Below are positions 8,313 to 17,767 of a stretch of DNA of 64,000 bases, in pieces. The DNA comes from Blastococcus tunisiensis (lineage in GTDB: Bacteria > Actinomycetota > Actinomycetes > Mycobacteriales > Geodermatophilaceae): contig NZ_FOND01000014.1 in assembly GCF_900112815.1 (NCBI RefSeq), positions 86,888 to 150,887 of the forward strand. Direction: 5' to 3'. The position numbers were made by a program, and so were the translations under genes. The notes below the pieces were generated by a model. That model did no database searches. It was given only the letters and a program-made list of their open reading frames with translations, and was not told the origin of the DNA. Numbering within the stretch: the stretch's first letter is position 1; every line of letters begins with the position of its first letter.

Positions 8313-9596
8313 GTGCGCACGGCGATCGGCGAGGCAGCGCCCCGCCCCACGGGCGTGGACCACCCCTCGTTCGTGCCGGCCCTCCTGCTGGCCGACTCCC
8401 TCTCCCCCGGTACCGGCGAGCACCACCGGGTGCGCCGCTCGGTGCGGGACTGGGTCGTCGACGTCTCGCTGTTCCTGATCGCCGTCGTGGCCGGCCTGCT
8501 GGCCTTCGCCGAGGCCGCCGACCGTGCCGAGCCGCCCCCCGACGGACTGCTCCTGCTCGACCTGGTCGCCGGCTCGCTGGCCTGCCTGCTGCTCTGGGGC
8601 CGGCGGCGCTGGCCTCTGGCGATCGCCCTGGTGCTGGTCGTACCGGGCGCGTTCTCGGACATGGCCGGCTTCGCCGTGCTGATCTCGCTGTTCACCGTGG
8701 CCGTGCACCGCACGTGGCAGCCGGTGGCCGCGGTGACGGCCGCGAACCTGGCCTCCTTCGCCGTGTACCTGCAGCTGCGCCCCGATCCGGAGCTCCCCAC
8801 CGCGGCGTTCGCGGCGATCGGCGTCGTCGCGACCGCCGCCGTGGTCGCGTCCGGGATGTTCGTGCGCGCCCGGCGCCAGCTCGTCGTGTCGCTGCGCGAC
8901 CGGGCCGTGCGGGCCGAGAACGAGCAGCGGCTGCGGGTGGAGCAGGCGCAGCAGCTGGAGCGCACCCGGATCGCCCGCGAGATGCACCACGTCCTGGCGC
9001 ACCGCCTCTCCCTGCTGAGCATGCACGCCGGCGCGCTGGAGTTCCGGCCCGACGCCCCGGCGGCGGAGGTGGCCGCGGCGGCGGGGGTGGTCCGGGCGAG
9101 CGCCCGGCAGGCCCTGGAGGACCTGCGCGAGGTGATCGGGGTGCTGCGCGCCGCCGCCGGACCGGGTGCGGTCGAGCGGCCCCAGCCGACCCTGGGTGAC
9201 CTGCCCTCCCTGGTCGAGGAGGTCCGCGGGGCCGGGCTGCGGGTGCGGGCCCGGTACGCCGTGCCCGACCTGGCGTCGGTGCCTGCCTCCACCGGGCGCG
9301 CGGCGTACCGGGTCGTCCAGGAGGCGCTGACCAACGTCCGCAAGCACGCGCCGGGAGCGGTCGCCGACGTCGTGGTCGAGGGCGCGGCGGGCAGCGGCCT
9401 GACCGTGGAGGTGCGCAACCCGCTGCCCACCGGCGCCGAGCCCGCGGGCGAGCTGCCCGGCAGCGGCACGGGCCTGGTCGGCGTTCTCGAGCGGGTCAGC
9501 CTGGCCGGCGGGACGCTGGAGCACGGCTGGACCCCCGGGGGCGAGTTCCGCCTGCGCGCCCGGCTGCCGTGGCCGATCCCGGCGAGGACCGCATGA
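8313..9596 (+). CDS. Sensor histidine kinase, NarL/DesK type
   Basis: A 427-residue kinase. About five hydrophobic segments between residues 48 and 190 form a membrane sensor with little extracellular sequence. The dimerisation domain has the phosphoacceptor in ERTRIAREMHHVLAHRLS (HisKA_3 class), and the C-terminal ATPase domain has QEALTNVRKHAPGA (N box) and GTGLVGVLERV (G box). It should phosphorylate the regulator encoded next; their genes overlap by 4 bp (ATGA). Kinases with this all-membrane sensor usually watch lipid order or cell-wall-active compounds, and the neighbouring ABC exporter fits such a role. Confidence 0.9.
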   Translation: MRTAIGEAAPRPTGVDHPSFVPALLLADSLSPGTGEHHRVRRSVRDWVVDVSLFLIAVVAGLLAFAEAADRAEPPPDGLLLLDLVAGSLACLLLWGRRRWPLAIALVLVVPGAFSDMAGFAVLISLFTVAVHRTWQPVAAVTAANLASFAVYLQLRPDPELPTAAFAAIGVVATAAVVASGMFVRARRQLVVSLRDRAVRAENEQRLRVEQAQQLERTRIAREMHHVLAHRLSLLSMHAGALEFRPDAPAAEVAAAAGVVRASARQALEDLREVIGVLRAAAGPGAVERPQPTLGDLPSLVEEVRGAGLRVRARYAVPDLASVPASTGRAAYRVVQEALTNVRKHAPGAVADVVVEGAAGSGLTVEVRNPLPTGAEPAGELPGSGTGLVGVLERVSLAGGTLEHGWTPGGEFRLRARLPWPIPARTA

Positions 9597-10273
9597 GCGG
9601 TGACGCCGCGCCCGGCGACGTCCGGGTGCTCGTGGTCGACGACGACCCGCTCGTCCGCGCGGCGCTGGCGATGGTCCTCGGCGGCGCCCCCGGTCTCGCC
9701 CTGGTCGGCGAGGCGACCGACGGCGACGAGGTGCCCGCGGTCGTGGCCGCGGCCGCGCCGGACGTCGTCCTCATGGACATCCGGATGGCGCGCGTGGACG
9801 GGCTGTCGGCCACGGAGCGGTTGCAGGCCGGCGGCGACGGGCCGCAGGTCATCGTGCTGACCACCTTCGACGCCGACGACCACGTCCTGAGCGCGCTCCG
9901 GGCGGGGGCCAGCGGCTTCCTGCTCAAGGACACCCCGCCGGCCGCGATCGTCGAGGCGATCCGCCGGGTCGCGGACGGTGAACCGATGCTCTCCCCCACC
10001 GTGACCCGCCGGCTGATGGCCCACGTCGCGGGTACGGCGGCGTCCCGGGACGACACCGGGGACCGGGCCCGGACCCTCCTGTCGCGGTTGAGCGAACGGG
10101 AGCACGAGGTGGCGCTGGCGGTCGGTCGGGGCCTGCCCAACGCCGACATCGCCGCCGAGCTCTACATGAGCGTGGCGACGGTCAAGGCGCACGTCTCCCG
10201 GCTGCTCACCAAGCTGGACGCGACGAACCGGGTGCAGGTGGCGCTGGTCGTGCACGACGCCGGAGTGGTCTGA
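9593..10273 (+). CDS. Response regulator, NarL/LuxR family
   Basis: A 226-residue regulator. The receiver domain has the acidic pair VVDDDP, the phosphorylated aspartate in VLMDIRMARVDG, the threonine of VLTTFD and lysine in FLLKDTPP. The C-terminal LuxR helix-turn-helix reads LSEREHEVALAVGRGLPNADIAAELYMS followed by VATVKAHVSRLLTKLD. ATG 9593 overlaps the kinase stop (ATGA). It is the likely binder of the palindromes at 8221-8281, which would give autoregulation and control of the ABC exporter; that link is inference from position. Confidence 0.9.
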   Translation: MSGDAAPGDVRVLVVDDDPLVRAALAMVLGGAPGLALVGEATDGDEVPAVVAAAAPDVVLMDIRMARVDGLSATERLQAGGDGPQVIVLTTFDADDHVLSALRAGASGFLLKDTPPAAIVEAIRRVADGEPMLSPTVTRRLMAHVAGTAASRDDTGDRARTLLSRLSEREHEVALAVGRGLPNADIAAELYMSVATVKAHVSRLLTKLDATNRVQVALVVHDAGVV

Positions 10274-10317
10274 TCCGCCCGCTCCGACGCCCACGCGTGA
10301 CGTCCGGCCGGCACGGG

Positions 10318-10323
10318 TAGCGG
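10318..10323 (+). promoter_or_regulatory. GGGTAGC-type -10 box before the small acidic protein gene
   Basis: TAGCGG inside GGGTAGCGG, then a 7-nt spacer to ATG 10331, with no ribosome-binding site. The GGGTA core also resembles the -10 element of stress sigma factors (SigB/SigF type). Confidence 0.4.
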
Positions 10324-10330
10324 GCTCCCC

Positions 10331-10516
10331 ATGACGACGGAGCGCCCCGACACCGACGAACGCGACGAGCCGGGCGGTACCCCCTCCCCCGGCCCGGCCG
10401 ACCTGATCGACCGGCCGGCGACCCCCGGCGACGACGGGACGGGCGCCGTCCCCGGGGCCTACGCGGCCGACGACGCCGAGAAGGAACGCGGCAAGGACGT
10501 CAAGCCGGGCAACTGA
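10331..10516 (+). CDS. Small disordered protein, unknown function
   Basis: A 61-residue protein rich in D, E, P, G and T with no hydrophobic core, probably unstructured; DDAEKERGKDVKPGN ends it. No motif is recognised. Support for it being a gene is modest: an ATG at leaderless distance from a GGGTAGC box and a compact frame filling the gap between two genes. It lies 57 bp after the response regulator and converges with the LysE gene, stops 7 bp apart. A stress-related role would fit the promoter but is speculation. Confidence 0.5.
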   Translation: MTTERPDTDERDEPGGTPSPGPADLIDRPATPGDDGTGAVPGAYAADDAEKERGKDVKPGN

Positions 10517-10523
10517 GCACCGG

Positions 10524-11168
10524 TCAGCGGCCGGACACCGCGACCCGCAGGCCCAGCGCCACCAGGACGGAGCCGCTGACCGCCTCCAGCCGGGTGCGGA
10601 TCCGAGGACGGCGGAACCACGCCCCGGCCCGGGCGACCCCCGCGGCCAGCGCGAGGTAGAGCCCGGTCTCGATGCTGATCTGCAGCAACCCCAGCAGGGC
10701 GGTCGTGGCGAACACGGGCCCGTCGGCCGGCACGAACTGCGGATAGAAGGCGATCATGAAGACGGCCGCCTTCGGGTTGGCCAGCTGCACCACCAGGCCC
10801 TCACCGAACGCCGCCCACCACGACCTCCGGCCCGGCACGGCGGGCACGGTCGGCACCCGGCCAGGCTCCCGGCGCCCCCGCCACGCCGCCAGCAGCGCAC
10901 GGACGCCGAGGGCCAGCAGCACGGCCGCGCCGACGACGCGGAGCACCAGGTAGGCCACCTCCGACGCGGCCACCAGGGCAGCGAGACCGGCGCCGGCGAA
11001 CAGCGCCCAGAGGTAGATCCCGGCCTCCAGCCCCAGGACGGTCGGCACCGAGGCCCGCAACCCGCGCAGTGCGGCCCGCCGGAAGATCAGCGCCATCGCC
11101 GGCCCGGGCGAGGCGGAGATGAGCAGCACCGCCAGCAGGAAGGCCGGCAGCGACACCGCGAGGTCCAC
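10524..11168 (-). CDS. LysE-family translocator
   Basis: A 214-residue membrane protein with about six hydrophobic segments. The N-terminal SASPGPAMALIFRRAALRG and the later LVVQLANPKAAVFMIAFYPQFV are the two LysE/RhtB signature regions (PGP and NPK). The family exports amino acids or small metabolites, but the substrate cannot be predicted. GTG 11168 gives the usual N-terminus. An upstream in-frame ATT preceded by AGGGGAG is possible but would be unusual. It is divergent from the M50-like gene. Confidence 0.85.
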   Translation of the reverse strand: MDLAVSLPAFLLAVLLISASPGPAMALIFRRAALRGLRASVPTVLGLEAGIYLWALFAGAGLAALVAASEVAYLVLRVVGAAVLLALGVRALLAAWRGRREPGRVPTVPAVPGRRSWWAAFGEGLVVQLANPKAAVFMIAFYPQFVPADGPVFATTALLGLLQISIETGLYLALAAGVARAGAWFRRPRIRTRLEAVSGSVLVALGLRVAVSGR

Positions 11169-11253
11169 GGCGGGAATGGTGGCACTCCCCTCCGCCGCCG
11201 TCGACCCGCCCACCTCCCCGCCGCACCCAGGTGCGTGCGGTTGACTCGCCGGT

Positions 11254-11949
11254 GTGGAGGCAGTCGGCCGGTTCTGGGACGAGGTCACGGCGGTCACGCC
11301 CGACCTGCGGACGGAGCTGCTGCTCCTCGCCGCCGGCATGGCGGCGGTGCTGGTCCTCTCCCCCGTGCTGTGGCAGCGGGCCCGGCACGTGGTGACCATC
11401 GCGCACGAAGGCGCCCACGGCGTCGTCGCCCTCGCCGCCGGCCGCCGGCTGGCGGGCATCCGGCTGCACTCGGACACCTCGGGGCTGACCGTCTCGGCGG
11501 GCCGGCCGACCGGGCTCGGCATGGTGCTCACCTGCGCCGCCGGCTACACCGGGCCGGCGCTGTTCGGCCTGGGCTCCGCGGCGTTGCTGGCCGCGGGGCA
11601 CGCGATCGGGCTGCTGTGGGCGCTGCTGGCCCTGCTCCTCGTGCAGATCCGCAACTGGTACGGGCTCCGGTCGGTCCTCGTCACCGGCGCCGTCGTCTTC
11701 GCCGCCACCTGGTGGCTGCCGCCCGAGGGTCAGGCGGTCTTCGCCGCCGTGGCCACCTGGTTCCTGCTCCTGGCCGCCCCGAAGACGGTGTGGGAGCTGC
11801 AGGCCAAGCGGCGCCGCCGCGGGGCGCCGGACTCCGACGCCGACCAGCTGGCCCGCCTCACCCCGTTCCCGGCGTTGCTCTGGGTCGGCGTCTTCCTGCT
11901 GGTCGACGTCGGCGCGCTCCTCCTCGGCGCCCGCTGGCTGCTCACCTGA
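11254..11949 (+). CDS. M50-type membrane metalloprotease-like protein
   Basis: A 231-residue membrane protein with about six hydrophobic segments. The zinc-binding HExxH is present as TIAHEGAHGVVAL in the second segment, in the setting of M50B site-2-protease-like proteins. This branch is shorter than SpoIVFB/RseP and lacks a PDZ or CBS domain. The third zinc ligand is not obvious; RNWYGLRS in the later half is the likeliest region to look for it. Proteolysis of a membrane-bound regulator would be the expected activity. It ends in TCACCTGA, shared with the stop of the converging GH65 gene (8-bp overlap). Confidence 0.75.
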   Translation: MEAVGRFWDEVTAVTPDLRTELLLLAAGMAAVLVLSPVLWQRARHVVTIAHEGAHGVVALAAGRRLAGIRLHSDTSGLTVSAGRPTGLGMVLTCAAGYTGPALFGLGSAALLAAGHAIGLLWALLALLLVQIRNWYGLRSVLVTGAVVFAATWWLPPEGQAVFAAVATWFLLLAAPKTVWELQAKRRRRGAPDSDADQLARLTPFPALLWVGVFLLVDVGALLLGARWLLT

Positions 11950-14350
11950 GGACGGCGGAGTCCTCCGCCGACGCATGCCGCTCGGGCCGCACTCCCGGCC
12001 GGGACCGGCGACGGGGTTCGCAGCCGACCGGCTGACGGACCGGGTCGGGCTGCGGCGCCGGCGGGATCGCCAGCACCAGGTCGCGGTGGTCGACGGTCAC
12101 CTGCCGGCCGTGGTGCCGGATGTCGAGCGGTTCGCCGTCCTCCAGCCGGTAGGTGGCGTTCTCGTGCGTGACGGTCACCGTCAGCTTCCGGCCGCGGTAG
12201 ACCACCCGGAACCGCATCCGGGTGATCCGCTCGGGCAGCCGGGGTCCGAAGGTCAGCTCCCCGTTGTGGTCCCGCATCCCCCCGAACCCGGCGACGGCGA
12301 CGGTCCAGCCCCCGGCCAGCGACGCGATGTGCAGCCCGTGCCCGGAGTTGTGGTGCAGGTTCTGCAGGTCGGTGAGCGCCGCCTCGGCCCAGTAGTCGTA
12401 GGCCAGCTGCAGGTGCCCGGTCTCCGCGGCCACCACGGCCTGCTGGCTGGCCGACAGCGAGGAGTCCCGCGTCGTCCGCGCCTCGTAGTAGGCGAAGTTC
12501 GCGATCTTCTCCTCGAGGGTGAACGCGTCCCCGCGCAGGTGCAGCGCCATGACCAGGTCCGCCTGCTTCACCACCTGCTTCCGGTAGATCTCGAAGTAGG
12601 GGTAGTGCAGCAGCAGGGGGTAGTTCTCCTTCGGCGTGCCGGCGAAGTCCCACTCCTCGTGGTGGGTGAACGCGTCGGACTGCATGTGCACGCCGCGCTG
12701 GGTGTCGTAGGGCACCGCCATCAGCGAGGCGGCCCGCAGCCAGACGTCGACCTCTTCGGGAGCGACGTCCAGCCGCCCGGCCACGTCGGGCTGGCGCTTC
12801 ACCGCCTCGGCGGCCTCCCGCAGGTTCCGCTGCGCCATCAGGTTCGTGTAGACGTTGTTGTCCACCACCGCCGTGTACTCGTCCGGACCGGTGACCCCGT
12901 CGATGCGGAACCCGTGCTCGGCGTCGAAGTGCCCCAGCGACGCCCACAGCCGGGCGGTCTCGATCAGCAGCTCGGCACCGAAGTCGCGGTCGAAGTCCTC
13001 GTCCAGGGTGGCGTTGTGGTAGCGGACCACGGCGTCGGCGATGTCGGCGTTGATGTGGAAGGCCGCCGTCCCCGCCGGCCAGTAGCCCGAGGTCTCCTCG
13101 CCGCGGATGGTCCGCCACGGGAAGGCGGCACCCCTGCGCCCCAGTTCGCGGGCCCGCTCGCGGGCGAGGTCCAGCGTCGAGTGCCGCCACCGCAGCGCGT
13201 CGCGCACGGCGTGCGGCGCGGTGTAGGTCAGCACCGGCAGCACGTAGGTCTCGGTGTCCCAGAACGTGTGCCCGTCGTAGCCGGGTCCGGTCAGCCCCTT
13301 CGCGGGGATCGGCTGCCGCTCGGCCCGCAGCCCGGCCTGCAGGACGTGGAACATGCCGACGCGCACCGCCTGCTGCAGCTCGTCGTCGCCCTCGATCTCG
13401 ACGTCGGCCTCGTCCCAGTGCTGGTCCAGCACGTCCCGCTGCTCGCGGGCCAGGCGGTCCCAGCCGGCCAGCTTTGCGGTGGCCAGCGCGGCCTCCACCT
13501 GATCCCGGAGGGCCGCGCTGGACCGGCGGGAGGACCAGCCGTAGGCGAGGAACTTGACCAGCCGCAGGCTGCCGCCCTGCGGGATCCGGGCGGCCAGGGT
13601 GTAGCGGGCCAGGTCCGCGGAGGCCTCGATGTCCTCGGTGCTGCTGTCGGGGATCTCGATGAGGTGGTCCATCCCCGCCGCCAGGCGCAGCCGGCTGCGC
13701 CGGGTCTGGTGCACCAGCACGGCCCGCCGTCCCCGGCCCACGGCGAGCTCGGAGCGCAGCGGCTTGGCCAGCGCGGCGGCCGCCCGCGGGTCGTCGTCCT
13801 CGGTGGGTACGTCCTCGTTGGCCAGCAGGTCCGACTGCAGCGCGACGTAGAGGTCGCCGAGGTCGTCGGTCAGCTCCACCTTGTACTCGATCGCGGCGAT
13901 CGAGCGCCGGGCCAGCGACACCAGCCGCGTGCTGGTGACGCGGACCGTGCGACCGCCCGGCGACCGCCACTCCGTCGACCGGCGCAGCACACCCGCCCGC
14001 AGGTCGAGCGTCCGCGTGTGGTCGATGATCTCGCCGTACTCGAGGTCCAGCGGTGAGTCCTTCACCAGCAGCCGGATCAGCTTGCCGTCGGTGACGTTGA
14101 CCATCGTCTGGCCCTGCTCCGGGAAGCCGTAGCCGGCCTCCGCGTAGGGCAGCGGCCGCTCCTCGAAGAAGCCGTTGAGGTACGTGCCGGGGACGACGAC
14201 CGGCTCGCCCTCCTCGAACGAGCCGCGCATCCCGATGTGGCCGTTGGTCAGGGCGAAGACGGACTCGTGCACACCGAGCGAGGCGTGGTCGAGTCCGACC
14301 TCGGTCAGCGACCAGGGCTCGATCGGGAAGGTGGCGCGTCCCTCCGTCAC
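11942..14350 (-). CDS. Glycoside hydrolase family 65 protein (disaccharide phosphorylase-like)
   Basis: An 802-residue protein with the GH65 layout: N-terminal beta-sandwich ([33 protein letters not shown]), linker, alpha/alpha barrel and a C-terminal beta domain. The general acid is E491 in [16 protein letters not shown], and [12 protein letters not shown] and the phosphate-site [16 protein letters not shown] are typical. GH65 enzymes phosphorolyse trehalose, maltose, kojibiose or nigerose to beta-glucose-1-phosphate plus glucose. The GTG overlaps the stop of a beta-phosphoglucomutase-like HAD gene, exactly the partner needed to turn beta-G1P into G6P. The same pair exists in M. tuberculosis as Rv3401-Rv3400. 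Which disaccharide is used is not decidable here. Confidence 0.92.
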   Translation of the reverse strand: MTEGRATFPIEPWSLTEVGLDHASLGVHESVFALTNGHIGMRGSFEEGEPVVVPGTYLNGFFEERPLPYAEAGYGFPEQGQTMVNVTDGKLIRLLVKDSPLDLEYGEIIDHTRTLDLRAGVLRRSTEWRSPGGRTVRVTSTRLVSLARRSIAAIEYKVELTDDLGDLYVALQSDLLANEDVPTEDDDPRAAAALAKPLRSELAVGRGRRAVLVHQTRRSRLRLAAGMDHLIEIPDSSTEDIEASADLARYTLAARIPQGGSLRLVKFLAYGWSSRRSSAALRDQVEAALATAKLAGWDRLAREQRDVLDQHWDEADVEIEGDDELQQAVRVGMFHVLQAGLRAERQPIPAKGLTGPGYDGHTFWDTETYVLPVLTYTAPHAVRDALRWRHSTLDLARERARELGRRGAAFPWRTIRGEETSGYWPAGTAAFHINADIADAVVRYHNATLDEDFDRDFGAELLIETARLWASLGHFDAEHGFRIDGVTGPDEYTAVVDNNVYTNLMAQRNLREAAEAVKRQPDVAGRLDVAPEEVDVWLRAASLMAVPYDTQRGVHMQSDAFTHHEEWDFAGTPKENYPLLLHYPYFEIYRKQVVKQADLVMALHLRGDAFTLEEKIANFAYYEARTTRDSSLSASQQAVVAAETGHLQLAYDYWAEAALTDLQNLHHNSGHGLHIASLAGGWTVAVAGFGGMRDHNGELTFGPRLPERITRMRFRVVYRGRKLTVTVTHENATYRLEDGEPLDIRHHGRQVTVDHRDLVLAIPPAPQPDPVRQPVGCEPRRRSRPGVRPERHASAEDSAVLR

Positions 14351-15093
14351 GAGGACTCCCCCATCAGCTGCTCCAGGTCGGGGACCACGACGTCGGCACC
14401 GGCGGCGCGCAGCGCCTCCGCCTGCCCGACCCGGTCCACCCCGACCACGAAGCCGAAGTCCCCGGCCCGGCCGGCCTCGACCCCGGAGATGGCGTCCTCG
14501 AAGACGACGGCCTCCCGCGGCTCGAGCCCGAGCAGGCGCGCCCCCGCCAGGAACGTGTCCGGTGCGGGCTTGCCACGCAGCCCGTCCCGCGCGGCGACCA
14601 GGCCGTCCACGCGGACGTCGATCAGCCCGGCGAACCCACCGGCGGCGATCACCTTCTCCCCGTTGGCCGAGGCGGTCACCACGGCCGTGGGCATCCCGGC
14701 CTCCTTCACCGCCCGCAGGTAGCGGACCGAGCCCGGGTAGACCTCCACCCCGTGCTCGTCCAGCTCCCGCAGCACCATGTCGTTCTTGCGCGTCGCGATG
14801 GCCTGCACCGTCTCCGCCTCGAACGGGTCCCCCGGCGTGCCCTCGGGCAGCACGATCCCGCGGCTGGCGAGGAACCCGCGGACGCCGTCGGCCCGGTGCC
14901 GGCCGTCGACGTGGTCGTTGTAGTCCAGCTGGCTGAACTCGGGCTGGCCGGGTTCGTAGCGCTGGAGGAACTCGTCGAACGTGCGCTTCCAGGCGGCGAA
15001 GTGGACCGTCGCCGTCCGGGTGAGCACGCCGTCGAGGTCGAAGAGGCAGCCGCGGACGGAGTCCGGGAGGCCGAGGGGTCCGGGAGCTGGCAC
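14347..15093 (-). CDS. HAD hydrolase, beta-phosphoglucomutase-like
   Basis: A 248-residue HAD-superfamily enzyme. The nucleophile motif is [10 protein letters not shown] (D19, D21), motif [10 protein letters not shown], motif III lysine in GKPAPDTF and motif [15 protein letters not shown]. The cap is inserted between motifs I and II, as in beta-phosphoglucomutase, with [11 protein letters not shown] and [11 protein letters not shown]. Coupled to the GH65 gene by a GTGA overlap, it should convert beta-glucose-1-phosphate to glucose-6-phosphate. GTG 15093 sits 7 nt after a perfect TACCGT box, so the start is likely leaderless. Confidence 0.9.
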   Translation of the reverse strand: MPAPGPLGLPDSVRGCLFDLDGVLTRTATVHFAAWKRTFDEFLQRYEPGQPEFSQLDYNDHVDGRHRADGVRGFLASRGIVLPEGTPGDPFEAETVQAIATRKNDMVLRELDEHGVEVYPGSVRYLRAVKEAGMPTAVVTASANGEKVIAAGGFAGLIDVRVDGLVAARDGLRGKPAPDTFLAGARLLGLEPREAVVFEDAISGVEAGRAGDFGFVVGVDRVGQAEALRAAGADVVVPDLEQLMGESS

Positions 15094-15100
15094 GACGGCG

Positions 15101-15106
15101 ACGGTA
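15101..15106 (-). promoter_or_regulatory. -10 hexamer TACCGT of a probable leaderless promoter (GH65 operon)
   Basis: Minus-strand TACCGT, 7-nt spacer, GTG 15093. It would drive the phosphoglucomutase-GH65 pair. Confidence 0.5.
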
Positions 15107-15282
15107 CCGGCGCGAGAGCGCGGCCACGTGTCATGCGGGCGGCAGTCGCGTATCGGATCGTGTCCACCGTCGGGCAGCGGAGTGCCGCCCCCCTGCCTAG
15201 GGTCGACCAGGGGGCGCTCCTGCACCACCCGTCGCTCCCCTCCCGTTCCTCCCGAGCCCGTCCGAGAAGAGGAGAGCCCGCG

Positions 15283-15828
15283 ATGGCCGACCGACCCCTG
15301 TCCTATGACCCGTACGCGCACTTGCCACAGGTCCCGGACTTCACCGTCACCAGCACCGACTGCGCCGACGGCGACGTCCTCCCCACCCCGCACGTCAGCG
15401 GCGTGATGGGCGCCGGCGGCGAGGACCGCTCCCCCCAGCTCAGCTGGTCCGGGTTCCCCGAGGGCACCCGGAGCTTCGCCGTCACCGTGTACGACCCGGA
15501 CGCCCCGACGGCCAGCGGGTTCTGGCACTGGGCGGTCGCGAACATCCCCGCCTCGGTGACCGACCTGCCCGGCGGAGCCGGCGACAAGGACGCCCCCCGG
15601 CTCCCCGAGGGCGCGCTCCAGCTGCGCAACGACGCCGGCTTCCCCGGCTACGTCGGTGCGGCACCACCGGCGGGGCACGGCCCGCACCGGTACTTCGTCG
15701 TGGTGCACGCCGTGGACACCGACGCCCTCGACGTCGACGCGGACACCACGCCCGCCGTCCTGGGGTTCAACCTCTTCTTCCACACGCTGGCCCGGGCCAC
15801 GATGATCGTGACCTTCGAGGAACGCTGA
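15283..15828 (+). CDS. YbhB/YbcL family (Raf kinase inhibitor-like) protein
   Basis: A 181-residue PEBP-fold protein. Visible family marks are [40 protein letters not shown], with the ligand-pocket DPDAP and WHW, and [13 protein letters not shown] near the end. Eukaryotic relatives bind phosphatidylethanolamine or kinases; bacterial function is unknown. There is no signal peptide. The ATG follows AAGAGGAGAG. It is divergent from the HAD gene and followed by a less GC-rich gap of about 90 bp before the beta-lactamase-fold gene. Confidence 0.9.
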   Translation: MADRPLSYDPYAHLPQVPDFTVTSTDCADGDVLPTPHVSGVMGAGGEDRSPQLSWSGFPEGTRSFAVTVYDPDAPTASGFWHWAVANIPASVTDLPGGAGDKDAPRLPEGALQLRNDAGFPGYVGAAPPAGHGPHRYFVVVHAVDTDALDVDADTTPAVLGFNLFFHTLARATMIVTFEER

Positions 15829-15903
15829 GCGCGGTCGGTTGCTCACGATGGAGCAGCGCCACACCTGATTTCCGTGAAAGCTGAATCATCTGCCGGTTCC
15901 CGG

Positions 15904-15922
15904 GGCATGGCATCCCCATGCC
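15904..15922. other. Hairpin GGCATGG-catcc-CCATGCC covering a start codon
   Basis: A perfect 7-bp stem with a 5-nt loop; its right arm contains ATG 15918, the first start of the beta-lactamase-fold gene. If transcribed it could hide that ATG, or it may be a dimer binding site. If the true start is GTG 15963 it is merely leader sequence. Confidence 0.4.
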
Positions 15923-16796
15923 GGCGGCCGGTCCACGCACGCGACGCGAGGGGCGGCGCGCCGTGCTCGTGGTCGTCCTGCTCGCGTCGGTGCTCCTCCT
16001 GGCTGACGGCCGGGCGGTCGCCGGCGAACCGCACGCCGCCGAGCTGGTGCCGCGGGTGACGGCGGCCTATCCCCCGGTCGGCACGCTCGCCGTCGCGGTC
16101 GCCCGGCAGCAGGTGCCCGGGTCCGGGCTGTCGCTGCGGGCGGCGGAGGCGCGGGCGGCACGGGTGGCGGCCGCCGCGGCCGGGAACGCCGCGGCCGGCC
16201 GCTCCTTCCCGACGGCCTCCATGGTCAAGCTGTTCGTGGCCGAGGACGTCCTGCACCGGGCCCGCACCGGACGGCTCGTCCTCCGACCCGACGATCCCGC
16301 CCTGCTCGAGGACATGATCCGCCGGTCCGACGACCCGGCCGCCTCGACGCTGTGGGTGCGCTACGACGGAGCCCGGATGGTGGTCGACGTCGCCCGCCGC
16401 TACGGGCTCGAGGGCACCGCTCCCCCGGACGTCCCCGGCCAGTGGGGGCAGGCGCTGACCACCGCGCAGGACCTCGCCCGGTTCCTGTCGCTGCTGCCGG
16501 TGGTGGCCCATCCCGACGACGCGGCCTCGATACTGGCCTGGATGCGGGCCGCGACGCCGCTGGCCGCGGACGGTTTCGACCAGCGGTTCGGGCTGTTCGG
16601 GACCGCACCCTCCGGGACGGCGGTGAAGCAGGGCTGGATGTGCTGCGTGGGCGGCAGCCGGCACCTGCACTCGGTGGGCGTGATCGGGTCACGCGTGGTG
16701 GTGCTGCTGAGCGAGGTGCCGCGCAGCACCGGCTACGCCGCCGCCCGGGCCGCGCTCACCTCCGCGGCGGCGGCGATCCCGCCCCCGCCTCCCTGA
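15918..16796 (+). CDS. Exported serine hydrolase of the class A beta-lactamase fold
   Basis: A 292-residue protein with a twin-arginine-like basic N-terminus (RTRREGRR), a hydrophobic signal segment at 15-30 and the penicillin-recognising fold. Catalytic S101-MV-K104 (SxxK) is intact. The SDN element appears as S137-D-D139, and the KTG element as K237-Q-G239. The 35-residue alanine-rich stretch before SMVK is unlike classical beta-lactamases. Loss of SDN and KTG makes true beta-lactamase activity doubtful; a peptidase or esterase acting on cell wall is an alternative. The start is uncertain (ATG 15918 or GTG 15963). It converges on the GNAT gene. Confidence 0.75.
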   Translation: MPAAGPRTRREGRRAVLVVVLLASVLLLADGRAVAGEPHAAELVPRVTAAYPPVGTLAVAVARQQVPGSGLSLRAAEARAARVAAAAAGNAAAGRSFPTASMVKLFVAEDVLHRARTGRLVLRPDDPALLEDMIRRSDDPAASTLWVRYDGARMVVDVARRYGLEGTAPPDVPGQWGQALTTAQDLARFLSLLPVVAHPDDAASILAWMRAATPLAADGFDQRFGLFGTAPSGTAVKQGWMCCVGGSRHLHSVGVIGSRVVVLLSEVPRSTGYAAARAALTSAAAAIPPPPP

Positions 16797-16831
16797 GGCG
16801 CATCCCAGCAGCGCGTCGGCCGAGGCGGATC

Positions 16832-17644
16832 TCAGCAGGGCGGGCGCAGGTCGGCCACCGCCGAGGTGGCCAGGCGGGCGAACCCCACCCGCTCGTAGAC
16901 CCGGGCGACGTCGTCGTCGCCGGCGGCGAGGAAGACCATGTCGGCCGTCTCGGTCGCGTGCGCGACCAGGGCCGACGCCACGCCCGCCCCGACGCCGCGA
17001 CCGCGCAGCCGCGGGTGGGTCGCCACGCCGACGACCTCGCTGACCTCCGTGCCACCGATGTCGACCGGCTGGTGCGTGCCGACCGCGACCGGCTCGCCGT
17101 GGTCCACCGCCACCATCATCACGGTGCGGCCGGAGGCGATGCGCTCGCGCAGCACCTCGGTGCGCGCGCGGGCCTCGTCGGAGGAGTCCAGGGGGACGTC
17201 GCCGACGTCGGCCGGGCCGCCCGGGTGGGCGAAGGCCGTGGCCGCCACCAGCTGGTACCGGGCCAGCTCCGGGTCGTCGGCACCGACGACGTAGAGGCGC
17301 AGCCCCACGGGCAGCAGCAGCTCCACCGGGTCGACGGCGACCAGCAGCGGCAGCTCCTCGACCGTCAGCCCGGCCGCCCGGGCGGCGGCGGTGGTCTCCG
17401 GGGAGCGTTCCGGCACCCACTCCAGCGCGGCGGGCAGCCCGGACTCCTCCTGCAGGGCCACCGTCGCGCGCACGTCGTCGGCGGTCACCGGACCGGCCCC
17501 CGCGCGGGGGTGAGCGGGATAGGGCCAGGCCGGGTCGCCGATCGGCACGTCGAGGCCGCCCACGGAGCGGATCCGCGCGTCCGGGAGCGGGGCGGCGGCG
17601 ACGTAGCGCTCGATGCACTCGAGCAGCCCCGGGCGGGTGGGCAC
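16832..17644 (-). CDS. GNAT-family N-acetyltransferase
   Basis: A 270-residue protein whose C-terminal half is a GNAT domain: [27 protein letters not shown] carries the acetyl-CoA pyrophosphate loop (R/Q-x-x-G-x-G/A), followed by [21 protein letters not shown]. The N-terminal half (about residues 1-130) looks like a degenerate GNAT-like or substrate-binding domain, as in many actinobacterial double-GNAT proteins. The substrate is unknown. GTG 17644 is preceded by TAGGGT and 6 nt, so the start is supported by a leaderless promoter. It is divergent from coaA. Confidence 0.83.
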   Translation of the reverse strand: MPTRPGLLECIERYVAAAPLPDARIRSVGGLDVPIGDPAWPYPAHPRAGAGPVTADDVRATVALQEESGLPAALEWVPERSPETTAAARAAGLTVEELPLLVAVDPVELLLPVGLRLYVVGADDPELARYQLVAATAFAHPGGPADVGDVPLDSSDEARARTEVLRERIASGRTVMMVAVDHGEPVAVGTHQPVDIGGTEVSEVVGVATHPRLRGRGVGAGVASALVAHATETADMVFLAAGDDDVARVYERVGFARLATSAVADLRPPC

Positions 17645-17650
17645 ACGCGC

Positions 17651-17656
17651 ACCCTA
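17651..17656 (-). promoter_or_regulatory. -10 hexamer TAGGGT of a probable leaderless promoter (GNAT gene)
   Basis: Minus-strand TAGGGT, 6-nt spacer GCGCGT, GTG 17644. No Shine-Dalgarno is present. Confidence 0.55.
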
Positions 17657-17767
17657 GACGCGCGCCGGCACCGCGTCCGCTCCGTCCCCCCTCGCGGTGC
17701 CGCTCTCCCACCCGGGCGGGTGACCCGGACGTTCGCCACCGGACGCCCGGACGGCACGATGGGCCCC

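Noticed and set aside
15918..16796. Antibiotic-resistance beta-lactamase
   Set aside because: SDN and KTG elements are changed and the insert before SxxK is atypical, so a resistance role is not supported.
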